A DNA stretch of 64,000 nucleotides from Halococcus qingdaonensis. GTDB lineage: Archaea > Halobacteriota > Halobacteria > Halobacteriales > Halococcaceae. Location of the stretch: positions 682,001-746,000 of the forward strand of contig NZ_CP101943.1 in the NCBI RefSeq assembly GCF_024508235.1, written 5' to 3'. Numbering within the stretch: the first letter of the stretch is position 1; the number at the start of each line of letters is the position of its first letter. Both the position numbers and the translations under genes were made by a program. The notes below the pieces were generated by a model. It did no database searches. It saw only the letters and a list, made by a program, of their open reading frames with translations, and was not told where the DNA came from. Below, in pieces: positions 1-9,061 of this stretch.

Positions 1-2
1 TC

Positions 3-101
3 GCGGTGCCGAAGTTCCGCGGCGGGCGTGCGCTCACCGAGACGCTCAAACTCACCCTCACCGATCGAGTCGCGGTCGACACCAGTCGCGATATCGCGTA
101 A
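3..101 (+). CDS. C-terminal end of an unidentified protein (cut by window start)
   Basis: An open frame enters from the left edge and stops with TAA at 99-101. The 32 residues visible contain FRGGRALTETLKLTLTDR and end VDTSRDIA. I do not recognise the family. Codon endings are strongly G/C, as in neighbouring genes, so it is probably coding. The next start-like ATG overlaps the stop at 101, but the promoter-spaced start at 161 is preferred for the following gene. Confidence 0.5.
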   Translation, partial: AVPKFRGGRALTETLKLTLTDRVAVDTSRDIA

Positions 102-160
102 TGAGACGGCGGCTGTCACCGGCGGAGCGTTTATGCGGTAGCCGGCCGACAGCGCCCGCA

Positions 161-487
161 ATGGCAACCGCAGAGTCGGCGTTCGACCTCCGACGCCTCG
201 CCGCCCAGATCGTGCTCGTCGGGCTGGTCGTCACGGTCGCGCTCAGCGACTTCGGCAACCCCGTCTTCGCCGTCGTCGGCTTCCTCAGCGGGCTGTTGCT
301 CGTGCTGGCGGCGGTCGATACGATCCGCGAACATCCGCTCTACCCGGTCGCGTTCGGCGTCGTCATCGTTCTCGCGGGTGTCGGAGGAATCCTGATCAAC
401 GGGTTCGGGTTCGTCGTCGCGCTGCTCGTTCTCGGCGGGCTCGTCTATCTCGGTGACTGGGGCTATCGGCAGTACGAGCGCGCCTAA
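161..487 (+). CDS. Small integral membrane protein, three to four helices
   Basis: This 108-residue protein has hydrophobic stretches at roughly 18-33, 38-56, 65-80 and 84-98, with short polar ends, so it should sit in the cytoplasmic membrane. No family motif is recognised. The ATG at 161 is chosen over an in-frame ATG at 101 because a TATA-like element (TTTATG, 130-136) lies about 26 bases upstream, which fits a leaderless transcript, and because the extra residues are Arg-rich and unlike the rest. It is convergent with the FKBP gene, whose stop lies 19 bases away. Confidence 0.7.
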   Translation: MATAESAFDLRRLAAQIVLVGLVVTVALSDFGNPVFAVVGFLSGLLLVLAAVDTIREHPLYPVAFGVVIVLAGVGGILINGFGFVVALLVLGGLVYLGDWGYRQYERA

Positions 488-505
488 CGGTTCGACGCGA
501 GGTCG

Positions 506-1459
506 TTACTCCTCGTCGAGTTCTTCGGTGATGTCGTCGACGTCCACGTCGGCATCCTCGAGCTCCTCCTCGATGGCGTCGAGATCGGCCTCGCCACCGC
601 CGCCGCCCATACCGCCCATCATGCCACCCATGCCGCCCATCATCCCGCCGGTGCCGTCGATGACCTCCTCGACGATCACGCGATCGAGGTCGAGCCGGTC
701 GATGAGATCGCCCAGGATCTGCTGTTTGCCCATCATCCACTGCTGGTCGAACTGGAGCTGGGGCGACTGCTCGATGTAGAGCGTCTCCTTCTCGACGACC
801 TCGGTCTCGAACTCGGGTTCGCTCTCCTCGTCGTCCTCGTCCTCGTCGGACTCCACCATCTGCTCTTCTTCGACTTCGTCCGTCTCGATGCGCATGTCGA
901 AGTCGGCGTCGAAGTACATGCCGAGCATCCCCTCGGCCTGTTCGAGGCGGTCGTCGACCGTGTCGAGCACCTCGTAGTCGTACTCGACGTCTTGGCCGGC
1001 GAGCGGGTGGTTGAAATCCACACGTGCGCGCCCGCCGATGATCGTCTCGACGTGGCCGTGCTCGCCGTCGATGTCGACGTGGCCGCCCGGATAGCGGTCG
1101 TCCTCCGGGATGCGGTCGGCGCTCACAGTACGAACTTCGTCCTCGTCGTACTCGCCGAAGGCCTCGTCGGCGGGCACCGTCACGGTGCCCGAATCGCCGG
1201 CCTCGCCGCCGGTGAAGTCCTCCTCGACGGTGTCGAAGAGGTGGCCGGCACCGACCGCGATGACGCGCGGCTCGAAGCTCTGCTGTTGGTCGTCGACGCC
1301 CTCCTCCTCGGCGACCTCCTCGTCGGTCGTGTCGACGAGCTGGTCGTTCTCGACCGACCGGGCGGTGTAGGCGAGACGGACGAAATCTCCCTCCTGAATC
1401 CCGCTTGCGGCTTCCTCGTCGGCGTCCGATGCGGACTGTTCGCTTGCTTCGTCGCTCAT
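506..1459 (-). CDS. FKBP-type (SlyD-like) peptidyl-prolyl cis-trans isomerase
   Basis: This 317-residue protein is probably a cytoplasmic folding factor that isomerises X-Pro bonds. The N-terminal third contains the FKBP core (GDFVRLAYTARSVENDQLVD, AVGAGHLFDTVEEDF) and a central insert-in-flap type segment with HVDIDGEHGHVETIIGGRA followed by DFNHPLAGQDVEYDYEVL, a hallmark of SlyD-like long archaeal FKBPs. A C-terminal extension of about 150 residues is acidic and ends in a Met/Gly-rich run (repeated GGMMGGMG) and a Glu/Asp tail. The extension is longer than in bacterial SlyD; its Met and Gly richness might bind metal, which is inference. Transcription is divergent from the amphi-Trp gene. 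Confidence 0.9.
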   Translation of the reverse strand: MSDEASEQSASDADEEAASGIQEGDFVRLAYTARSVENDQLVDTTDEEVAEEEGVDDQQQSFEPRVIAVGAGHLFDTVEEDFTGGEAGDSGTVTVPADEAFGEYDEDEVRTVSADRIPEDDRYPGGHVDIDGEHGHVETIIGGRARVDFNHPLAGQDVEYDYEVLDTVDDRLEQAEGMLGMYFDADFDMRIETDEVEEEQMVESDEDEDDEESEPEFETEVVEKETLYIEQSPQLQFDQQWMMGKQQILGDLIDRLDLDRVIVEEVIDGTGGMMGGMGGMMGGMGGGGGEADLDAIEEELEDADVDVDDITEELDEE

Positions 1460-1608
1460 ACCCCCTCAACTCCCGTTCGACGTTTAAGAACGTTGCTTCA
1501 CGTTCGCCTGCGGACGACGGATCGCGCTGCTCACGTACTGCAAGCGAGCGACGTCGTCGCCGTTCGTGCAGGGGACAGGTTTAGGAACCGGAACGTCCTC
1601 TGTCGGAT

Positions 1609-1851
1609 ATGGCAGACACGACCGAAGCGAGTCAGTCCCTCTCGCGCGACGAGGCCGCCGAAGCGCTCGAATCGCTCGCGAACGAGCTGCGCGGGGACGC
1701 CGAGATGACGGTCCTCGCCGGCAACAAGTCGGTCGCGCTCACGCCGCGCGACACCGTCGAGTACGACATCGAGGTGAGCGAGCGCGAGCCGATGCTCGGC
1801 GACAAACGCGAATCGATCAGCATCGACCTCAACTGGAAAGCCGAAGAGTAG
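1609..1851 (+). CDS. Amphi-Trp domain protein
   Basis: This 80-residue acidic protein is assigned to the amphi-Trp domain family (small haloarchaeal and bacterial proteins with a C-terminal Trp in an amphipathic strand) from the pattern VEYDIEVSEREPMLGDKRES and the closing LNWKAEE. The biochemical role of the family is unknown to me. It begins with ATG 1609, 33-40 bases after a TTTAGG element, and is followed 25 bases later by the CYTH gene on the same strand, so the two may be co-transcribed. Confidence 0.75.
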   Translation: MADTTEASQSLSRDEAAEALESLANELRGDAEMTVLAGNKSVALTPRDTVEYDIEVSEREPMLGDKRESISIDLNWKAEE

Positions 1852-1876
1852 TTTCCGTCCCGGACGAACGACCCTC

Positions 1877-2431
1877 GTGTACGAAGTCGAGTGTAAGGTC
1901 GCCAGCCCCCACGAACCGGTCCGCGAGCGGCTGTCGGCGCTCGATGCCGAGGCCACGGGCACCGTCGAGCAGGTCGATACGTACTACGACGCGCCACATC
2001 GGAGCTTTCCGGAGACCGACGAGGCGCTCAGGATCCGCCGCGAGGACGATGGGGTACGACTCACCTACAAGGGACCGCTTGTCGATTCGCGATCGAAAAC
2101 CCGTGCTGAACACGAGACGGCGATCGGAAGCGCCGAGGAGATGGCGAACGTCCTCGACGCGCTCGGGTTCGTCCCTGCCGCAACCGTCGAGAAGACCCGC
2201 GAGAGGTTCCGCTGTCGGGGCTACACCGTCGCGCTCGATTCGGTAGCGGGGCTCGGAACGTTCGTCGAGGTCGAAGACGAGGCCGAAACGGAAGACGAGA
2301 TCGAACGAGTGCGTGACGGCGCGCGCGACCTCTTGGCGGCGCTCGACTGTGATCCGGGAGAGCAGATCCGGACCTCCTATCTCGAACTGCTGTCCGCGGC
2401 CGAAACGGACGAACGACCGCCGAACGAATAA
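1877..2431 (+). CDS. CYTH-domain protein (class IV adenylate cyclase / CyaB-like)
   Basis: This 184-residue protein has the CYTH signature near the N-terminus (ExExK in YEVECKV), followed by the alternating charged strands of the triphosphate tunnel fold (RIRREDDGVRLTYKGP, EVEDEAETEDE). CYTH enzymes bind a triphosphate substrate with divalent metal; archaeal members are annotated as thiamine triphosphatase or CyaB-like cyclases. Which substrate applies here cannot be told from sequence. The start is a GTG at 1877; no upstream ATG keeps the frame. It is followed 68 bases later by the MAT gene. Confidence 0.85.
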   Translation: MYEVECKVASPHEPVRERLSALDAEATGTVEQVDTYYDAPHRSFPETDEALRIRREDDGVRLTYKGPLVDSRSKTRAEHETAIGSAEEMANVLDALGFVPAATVEKTRERFRCRGYTVALDSVAGLGTFVEVEDEAETEDEIERVRDGARDLLAALDCDPGEQIRTSYLELLSAAETDERPPNE

Positions 2432-2499
2432 CTACTGGTTATCTCCGGGCACGCGAAGGTTTCCGCAAGTTATAGGCCGGGCGGCGGCGAACCCACGGC

Positions 2500-3699
2500 A
2501 TGACCGAACGCAACATCCGCGTGGCGGCACTCGATCGGCCGGCCGCCGAGGACGAGCCAGTAGAGATCGTCGAGCGAAAGGGCATCGGCCATCCGGACTC
2601 GCTGTGTGACGGCATCGCCGAGAGCGTCTCGCGGGCGCTCGCGGCGGCCTATCTCGATCGCGTCGGACGAATTCTCCACTACAATACCGACGAGACTCAG
2701 CTGGTCGCCGGCAGCGCCGCCCCCGCCTTCGGTGGCGGCGAGGTCGTCGAACCGATCTACCTGCTCATCGTCGGGCGCGCGACCAGCGAGTACGAGGGGA
2801 CGACGATCCCCACCGAACCGATCGCGCTCCGAGCGGCCCGTCAGTATCTCGAAGCACACGTCCCCGAGCTCGACGTCGGCACCGACGTCGTGATCGACGT
2901 GAAACTTGGCGAGGGCAGCGGCGATCTCCGGGACGTCTTCGGCGAGGGCGGCGTGGCGATGGCCAACGACACCAGCTACGGCGTGGGTCACGCGCCGCTC
3001 TCCGAAACCGAGGAGATCGTGCTGAACGCCGAACGACGACTCACCGGCGAGTATGCCGCCGAGCATCCCGAGCTCGGCCCCGACGTGAAGGTGATGGGCA
3101 AGCGCGAGGGCGACGCAATCGATATTACTGTGGCGGCCGCGATGGTAGATACGTATATCGGGGACGTCGAGGAATACGCGGCGGCAGTCGAGGAAGTCCG
3201 TGAGTACGTCGCCGAGCTCGCCGGCGAGTACACCGATCGGGCGGTCTCGATCGACGTGAACACCGCCGACGACTACGATGCGGGCTCGATCTATCTCACC
3301 ACCACTGGCACCTCCGCCGAGCAGGGCGACGACGGCTCCGTCGGGCGGGGCAACCGCGCGAACGGGCTCATCACGCCGAACCGCTCGATGAGTATGGAGG
3401 CCACGTCGGGCAAGAACCCGGTCAACCACATCGGGAAGATCTACAACCTCCTCTCGACGGAGATCGCCGAGCGCGTCGTCGACGACGTGGCGGGCATCCG
3501 CGATCTCCGGGTCCGACTGCTGAGCCAGATCGGCCGACCCGTCGATCAGCCACACGTCGCCGACATCCACGTGAGCACCGAGGCGGGCATCGCCGTCGGC
3601 GACGTCGAGGACGAGATCCGCACGATCGTCGACCGCGAACTCGCCGACATCACCGGGCTGACAGAACGTGTCATCGAGGGCGACATCTCGACGTTCTGA
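2500..3699 (+). CDS. mat: Archaeal-type methionine adenosyltransferase (S-adenosylmethionine synthetase)
   Basis: This 399-residue protein makes S-adenosylmethionine from methionine and ATP in the cytoplasm. It is the archaeal MAT family rather than bacterial MetK: it carries [17 protein letters not shown] near residue 30, the [20 protein letters not shown] loop near 270-290 and the following [19 protein letters not shown]. The length matches the family (about 400). The ATG at 2500 has a TTATAG element about 30 bases upstream (2468-2474), consistent with a leaderless message. No catalytic residue appears missing. Confidence 0.97.
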   Translation: MTERNIRVAALDRPAAEDEPVEIVERKGIGHPDSLCDGIAESVSRALAAAYLDRVGRILHYNTDETQLVAGSAAPAFGGGEVVEPIYLLIVGRATSEYEGTTIPTEPIALRAARQYLEAHVPELDVGTDVVIDVKLGEGSGDLRDVFGEGGVAMANDTSYGVGHAPLSETEEIVLNAERRLTGEYAAEHPELGPDVKVMGKREGDAIDITVAAAMVDTYIGDVEEYAAAVEEVREYVAELAGEYTDRAVSIDVNTADDYDAGSIYLTTTGTSAEQGDDGSVGRGNRANGLITPNRSMSMEATSGKNPVNHIGKIYNLLSTEIAERVVDDVAGIRDLRVRLLSQIGRPVDQPHVADIHVSTEAGIAVGDVEDEIRTIVDRELADITGLTERVIEGDISTF

Positions 3700-3738
3700 C
3701 GCCGCGTTTCACTCGCTGTGTTGCGGATTCCGAAAGCC

Positions 3739-3745
3739 GTATAAC
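3739..3745 (+). promoter_or_regulatory. TATA box for the upstream-ORF/CARDB/RND operon
   Basis: GTATAAC lies 26 bases before the ATG at 3771. This is the usual haloarchaeal distance from TATA box to a leaderless start, so transcription would begin at or next to the short upstream ORF rather than at the CARDB protein gene. Confidence 0.55.
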
Positions 3746-3770
3746 TGTTAGCTGTGTGTATCGACGTAGT

Positions 3771-3869
3771 ATGAGTACCGTCAGTAGAAGAATACACACA
3801 AGAGGTGCGGACCGTCTCGATGGGCCGCGATCGACGAGCAGGCGGTCGCTGCGGAGGAGTGGTGAATGA
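3771..3869 (+). CDS. Short leaderless upstream ORF (32 aa), coupled to the surface protein gene
   Basis: ATG 3771 opens a 32-codon frame whose stop TGA (3867-3869) overlaps the ATG of the next gene in an ATGA arrangement. The peptide is basic (Arg-rich) and uses codons that are rare in this genome (AGA three times, ATA once, AGG twice). It starts at the position expected for a leaderless transcript from the TATA box at 3739. A GGAGG motif near 3855 lies inside it and would serve as ribosome binding site of the next gene. It may be a translational-coupling ORF rather than a functional protein; this is inference. Confidence 0.45.
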   Translation: MSTVSRRIHTRGADRLDGPRSTSRRSLRRSGE

Positions 3870-6613
3870 ACCGGGCCGCGCTCGCCGCCGTTCTCGTCGT
3901 TCTTCTCACGATCCAGGGAAGCGTCGTCGGCGTCCTCACGGGCGACGTCTTGCCGAACGAGAGCACGAACGACGGTCCCAACACGACCGTCGAACAGTCG
4001 ACGGAACTCACGACCGCTGGATCGCCAGGAACGAGTTCGACCTCGGTGATGGCGGCCAATAACGAGGACTCCCACGAGACGTCGGCACCCACGACGGATT
4101 CTTCGGAAACGTCGACGACGCCGACTACCACGGAGGAAACGACGACGCCGACCAGTACCGAATCAGAAACGTCGACCGAAAACGACACGACAACTCCCGA
4201 AAATCCCGAGAGCACGAACGACAACGAAACTTCGGATAAGACGGATCAATCGGACGACTCGGACGAGGAAACTTCCCCAAAACCAGAATCACCGACGCAG
4301 GCCCCAACATCGACCGATGGGGAGACTCCGTCGGGAGACAACGGCGGCAAAGCGCCGAGTGAGGGAACGCCCCCGTCCAGCGGCGCTGGCGAGGGTGGCG
4401 CACCGCAGGGTGATGCCGGAAGCGCCACGCCGCCAGCCAGCGGATCCGGTGGTGCCGGCGGGCCGTCGAGAAGCGGTGGAGCGAGCGCCCCGTCGGCCGA
4501 TGCCGGACAGCCTTCCGGTGGCTCGGGTGGGGCCGCGGGCCGTCCGGCTGGGGCAGCCGGTGCAGCACCGCCCGGAGCGGGTGCAGCGCCGTCCGGTGGC
4601 GCGCCGAACGGGGCCGCTGGCGGTGCGCCCCGTGCGGCGGCCGGTGGTGCGGGCGGCGCACCGAGCGGTGCAGCAGCCGGGGGTGCCCCGAGTGGCGCAC
4701 CCAGTGGAGCCGCTGGTAGCGCGCCAAGCGGGGCGGCCGGGGCGGCGCGTGCCCCGAGCGCAGCGGGCGCGAGCGGTGCGCCAGGCGGTGCAGCGGCCGG
4801 CGGTGCTACGGGCAGCACGGGTGCCTCGCCGGACGCCGAGTTCAACGTCACCGGGGTCTCCTCCGACGTGTCGGTCGGCGGGACGGGCAACGTCTCGGTG
4901 ACGATCGAGAACACCGGCGAGGACGCGACCGACGCGGTCGTCAGCCTCCAGTCACAGTCGAGCGATCTGGTCTTCGGCCAGTCGGCGGAGACGAGTCGGT
5001 ACGTCGGCGACTGGGACGAGGGCGAATCGCGGACGATCGAGGTGACGGCGCGCGCGATGCAGGGTGCCGACACGGACGACTACCCCGTCCAGGCGACGGT
5101 CTCGTACGACGATGACGACGGCAACGCTTCGCAGTCCGCGCCGCTGACCTTCGGCGTCAGCCCCGCCAGCGAACAGGGCTTCACCCTGAGTAGCGTCGAC
5201 GGCGATCTCGCGGCCGGATCGGAGGGCACGATCTCGGGCACGATCACCAACGATGGACCCGAACAGGCCACCGACGCGGTGATCACACTCTCGCCGAACG
5301 GGAGCCGCGCCATCGTCCCCCGGCAGTCGCAGTACGTTCTCGGCGGGCTCGATCCCGACGAATCGGAGGCGTTCGAGTATCCCGTGCTCGTCAACAGCAC
5401 CGCCGAACCCGGCGCGCGCCAGGTCTCGTTCGTTGTCCAGTATTACGACGCGGACGGCAACCCGCTCCAGAGCAAGCCGCTCAACGCACGGGTTGACATC
5501 GATGCCGAAAGCGATGACTTCGCGGTGGTCTCCTCCTCGTCCGACGTGCAGGTCGGCGACGAGGGGCCCGTGAGCGTCACGCTCGAAAACCAGGGCGAGA
5601 ACGTCTCCGAGGCGACCGTCTCGCTGCAGTCGCTGACCGGCGATATCCTGTTCGGACGGACGGCCAACGCCACGCAGTTCATCGGCGAGTGGCCCGCCGG
5701 TGCCCAGCGTACGGTCACGGTCAACGCGACCGCGAGCAATCAGTCCGAAACTCGAAGCTACCCGCTGCAGACGTCGATCTCGTACAAGGACAGCGACGGC
5801 GATCCGGGACGGTCGGGACCGTTCACGGTTGGGATCACGCCACAGTCCGAGCAGTCGTTCGCCCTCGGAAACACGTCCAGCACGCTCAACGTCGGTGACG
5901 AGGGCAACGTCACGGGAACCATCACGAACCGTGGCCCGCAGGACGCGGGGAACGCGGTCATCAAGCTGATCTCCCAGAGTCAGAACGTCAAACCGCAGTC
6001 GACGGAGGTCGCGCTCGGCAGCCTGCCGGCGAACGGATCGACGGCGTTCTCGGTCCCTGTCGAGGTGACCGACAGCGCCGAACCCGGCGGGCAGCAGTTC
6101 TCGTTCGTCGTCGAGTACGACAACCGAAACGGCGACACGCGCCGGAGCGGCACGCTCGACACGCAGGTCGACATCGGGCCACAGCGTGACGCGTTCGTTG
6201 TCGAGCGGGCGAACGCGAGCCTCGACGTCGGCGGCTCCGACACGGTGACGCTCAACGTGACCAACAACCGTGAGAGCACGGTCAGCAACGTCAACGCGAA
6301 GGCGTTCGTCGACGACCCGCTGTCGATATCGAGCGACGAGGCGTACATCTCTCGGCTGGAACCGAACGAAACCCAGCAGATCGCCTTCGACGCGAGCGCC
6401 GGTGGCGACGCGAGCGCTGGCGAATATCCGCTGTCGGTCGACTTCCAGTACGACTCGGGCGGCGAATCGAAGCTCTCGAACACCTACGAAGTGCCGGTCG
6501 AGCTCGTCGAAGTCGAGGACGGCGGCATCCTCTCGTCGCTGTCGATCATGTGGGCGCTCGGCGCGCTGCTCGTCGTGTTCGGCATCGGCTGGGTCTGGTC
6601 ACGACGGTCGTAG
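3866..6613 (+). CDS. Secreted/anchored CARDB-repeat surface protein with mucin-like region
   Basis: This 915-residue protein has a signal-like N-terminus (RAALAAVLVVLLTIQG), then a Ser/Thr/Glu/Asp-rich stretch (about 25-150), a Gly/Ala/Pro/Ser low-complexity stretch (about 150-320), five CARDB/COG1361-like beta domains (from about 323, 439, 551, 666 and 775) and a C-terminal membrane helix (LGALLVVFGIGWVW) ending RRS. The domains are arranged A-B-A-B-C: the first and third resemble each other (SVTIENTGEDA, SVTLENQGENV), as do the second and fourth (TITNDGPEQA, TITNRGPQDA). It should stand on the outer face of the membrane. The next gene, an RND exporter, begins directly after its stop, so the two probably work together. 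Confidence 0.85.
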   Translation: MNRAALAAVLVVLLTIQGSVVGVLTGDVLPNESTNDGPNTTVEQSTELTTAGSPGTSSTSVMAANNEDSHETSAPTTDSSETSTTPTTTEETTTPTSTESETSTENDTTTPENPESTNDNETSDKTDQSDDSDEETSPKPESPTQAPTSTDGETPSGDNGGKAPSEGTPPSSGAGEGGAPQGDAGSATPPASGSGGAGGPSRSGGASAPSADAGQPSGGSGGAAGRPAGAAGAAPPGAGAAPSGGAPNGAAGGAPRAAAGGAGGAPSGAAAGGAPSGAPSGAAGSAPSGAAGAARAPSAAGASGAPGGAAAGGATGSTGASPDAEFNVTGVSSDVSVGGTGNVSVTIENTGEDATDAVVSLQSQSSDLVFGQSAETSRYVGDWDEGESRTIEVTARAMQGADTDDYPVQATVSYDDDDGNASQSAPLTFGVSPASEQGFTLSSVDGDLAAGSEGTISGTITNDGPEQATDAVITLSPNGSRAIVPRQSQYVLGGLDPDESEAFEYPVLVNSTAEPGARQVSFVVQYYDADGNPLQSKPLNARVDIDAESDDFAVVSSSSDVQVGDEGPVSVTLENQGENVSEATVSLQSLTGDILFGRTANATQFIGEWPAGAQRTVTVNATASNQSETRSYPLQTSISYKDSDGDPGRSGPFTVGITPQSEQSFALGNTSSTLNVGDEGNVTGTITNRGPQDAGNAVIKLISQSQNVKPQSTEVALGSLPANGSTAFSVPVEVTDSAEPGGQQFSFVVEYDNRNGDTRRSGTLDTQVDIGPQRDAFVVERANASLDVGGSDTVTLNVTNNRESTVSNVNAKAFVDDPLSISSDEAYISRLEPNETQQIAFDASAGGDASAGEYPLSVDFQYDSGGESKLSNTYEVPVELVEVEDGGILSSLSIMWALGALLVVFGIGWVWSRRS

Positions 6614-9061
6614 ATGGTCGACTATCAGCGCTACATCGACTGGATCGACGAGTGGATCACCGAACGGCCGCGGACGGTGGTGATCGCGTTCGTCCTGCTC
6701 ACGCTCGTCTTCGCCGGCGGGCTGGCGAACATCTCGACGGACGCCGGGACGAGCCAGTTCACCGAGGACAGCCCCGCACAGGCCGCCCTCGACGATATCG
6801 ATCAGGAGTTCTCGCCGTCCTTTTCGAAGGGTAACGGGAGCACGCAGCTCATCCAGTCGGGATCGAACGTGCTCGCGAAGGACGAACTGCTGGCGATGCT
6901 CGAAGCCCAGCAGCGCCTCGAAGACCACGAGAGCCAGCGGGTAGTGTCGGCGTCGAGCGCCGCGGGCATCGTCGCCCAGACGATCGATCCGAACGCGACG
7001 ACCGTCGACGCACAGATCCGGACGCTCGACGGCGCGACACAGTCCGAGATCGAGAGTGCGATCCGGACGGCCGCTGCCGGGCCCGGCTTCACGGGACTGG
7101 TGAGCAACGACTTCGACCGGCAGTCGGTATCGGCCTCGGCGACGATCGGCACCGTCCAGCACGACGTCCTAGGTGGAGTCTCCTCGTCGTCGGCCGGAAC
7201 AGGAGGGTCGAGTCCGCTCATGGACATCCAGACGCGTGGACAGGAGATCGTCGGCTCCGTCGATAGCGACATCCGTGTGTTCGGAAGCGGCATCATCTCC
7301 GACGAGTTCACGAACATTATCTTCGACTCGCTCGTCATCGTCGTTCCCGCGGCGTCGCTGTTGATCCTCTTCTTCCTGGTCTTCGCCTATCGCGACCCGA
7401 TCGATCTGCTGCTCGGCGTGCTCGCGCTCGTGATGGCGATCATCTGGACGTTCGGGTTCACTGGTCTCGCGGGGCTGCCGTTCTCGCAGATGCTCATCGC
7501 CGTGCCGCCGCTGTTGCTCGCGGTCGGCATCGACTTCGGCATCCACGCGATCAACCGCTATCGCGAGGAGCGCGTCCAGGACGTCGGCATCAGCCAGTCG
7601 ATGCGGACCGCGACCGACCAGCTGCTGGTGGCGTTCTTCATCGTCACCGGTACCACTGTCGTGGGCTTTGCCGCCAACGGCATCAGCGGTCTCGGGCCGA
7701 TCCGGCAGTTCGGTCTCATCGCCGCCGTCGGCATCGTCTTCACGTTCCTGATCTTCGGGATCTTCCTGCCGGCGGCGAAGGTCTGGGGCGACCAGCTCCG
7801 CATCGAGTACGGCATTCCGGAGTTCGGCCTCTCGCCGCTCGGCGAGGAGGGGTCGATCCTCGGTCGGATTCTGCTGGTGGGTGTTGGCGCGGCGCGGCGT
7901 GCGCCTTACGTGATCCTCGCACTCACGGTCGTTCTGACGGTCGTCTCGGGGGCGTACGCGACCGGTGTCGACACCTCGTTCTCCCAGGACGACTTCCTGC
8001 CGCCCGAGGAGCTGCCGGGCTACGTCGAGGACCTGCCCGAACCGTTCGCGCCTGGCACCTACACCGTCACCGACACGACGAACTTCCTGGAGGATCGCTT
8101 CTCGACGACCCAGGGGAGTTCGGTGACGATCTTCGTCGAGGGACCGTTACGCGCCGACTCCGCACTCGAATCCATCCAGCGCGCGAACGACGACCCGCCG
8201 GATGCGTTCGTCGCGAGCAACCGGACGGCCGACGCCGATAGCATCGTCGGCGTCATCGATGACTACGCCGCACAGTCGCCAGAGTTCGCCCAGTTGGTCG
8301 CGCGCAACGACGTCGACGACGACGGCGTGCCCGATGACAACCTCGGCGAGATCTACGACGCGCTGCTCGACTCGCCGTTCCGCGCGCAGGCGCTTCAGTA
8401 TATCACCGAGGACTACCGCAGCGCCCAGGTGGTGTATTCGACCGAGAGCGACGCCTCGAACGACGAGATCGCGAGCGACGCACGGGCGCTCGCCGACCGG
8501 TATCGGTTCTCGGCGACCGCCACGGGCCAGACGCTCGTGCTCGAAGCCGTTTCGGGCACCATTCTGACCTCGGCGATCCGGAGTCTCGTCGCCGCGCTGA
8601 TCGTCACGGCGATCTTCCTCGTGCTCGTCTACTACGTCATCGAGGGACGGCCCTCGCTCGGCCTAGTGAATCTCGCGCCGATCGTCGTCTCGGTCGCGCT
8701 GCTCGCGGGCTCGATGCGACTGCTCGGTATCCCGTTCAACGCACTCACGGCGACGATCCTCTCGATCGCCATCGGGCTCGGCGTCGACTACTCGGCGCAC
8801 TTCGTCCATCGGTTCATCGACGAGTACCACGAGTTCGACGAGCAGCTGTTCCCCGCTCTGGAGGAGACCGTGCGGGGGACCGGCGGCGCGCTCACCGGGA
8901 GCATGCTCACGACGACGACCGGTATCGGTGTGCTCGCGCTCGCGATCACGCCGATCCTCGGCCAGTTCGGGCTGGTCGTCGCACTCTCGATCTTCTTCGC
9001 CTACCTCACGGCGATGCTCGTCACGCCGTCGGTGTTCGTCGCGTGGGAGGCGCTCACGTGA
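6614..9061 (+). CDS. RND superfamily (MMPL-type) exporter
   Basis: This 815-residue membrane protein has the RND two-fold layout: one helix near 15-35, a large external domain, five helices from about 230 to 400, a sixth near 430, a second external domain, and a final helix bundle from about 655 to the end. The duplicated transport-core motifs are visible as GIDFGIHAINRYREE near 305 and GVDYSAHFVHRFIDEY near 722. Such proteins use the ion gradient to export lipids or other hydrophobic molecules; the cargo is unknown. The ATG directly abuts the stop of the CARDB gene and the stop overlaps the TrmB start, so the three genes form one operon. Confidence 0.9.
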   Translation: MVDYQRYIDWIDEWITERPRTVVIAFVLLTLVFAGGLANISTDAGTSQFTEDSPAQAALDDIDQEFSPSFSKGNGSTQLIQSGSNVLAKDELLAMLEAQQRLEDHESQRVVSASSAAGIVAQTIDPNATTVDAQIRTLDGATQSEIESAIRTAAAGPGFTGLVSNDFDRQSVSASATIGTVQHDVLGGVSSSSAGTGGSSPLMDIQTRGQEIVGSVDSDIRVFGSGIISDEFTNIIFDSLVIVVPAASLLILFFLVFAYRDPIDLLLGVLALVMAIIWTFGFTGLAGLPFSQMLIAVPPLLLAVGIDFGIHAINRYREERVQDVGISQSMRTATDQLLVAFFIVTGTTVVGFAANGISGLGPIRQFGLIAAVGIVFTFLIFGIFLPAAKVWGDQLRIEYGIPEFGLSPLGEEGSILGRILLVGVGAARRAPYVILALTVVLTVVSGAYATGVDTSFSQDDFLPPEELPGYVEDLPEPFAPGTYTVTDTTNFLEDRFSTTQGSSVTIFVEGPLRADSALESIQRANDDPPDAFVASNRTADADSIVGVIDDYAAQSPEFAQLVARNDVDDDGVPDDNLGEIYDALLDSPFRAQALQYITEDYRSAQVVYSTESDASNDEIASDARALADRYRFSATATGQTLVLEAVSGTILTSAIRSLVAALIVTAIFLVLVYYVIEGRPSLGLVNLAPIVVSVALLAGSMRLLGIPFNALTATILSIAIGLGVDYSAHFVHRFIDEYHEFDEQLFPALEETVRGTGGALTGSMLTTTTGIGVLALAITPILGQFGLVVALSIFFAYLTAMLVTPSVFVAWEALT

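Noticed and set aside
396-1469. 357-codon frame in the FKBP region
   Set aside because: Arg-rich shadow of the FKBP gene in another frame.
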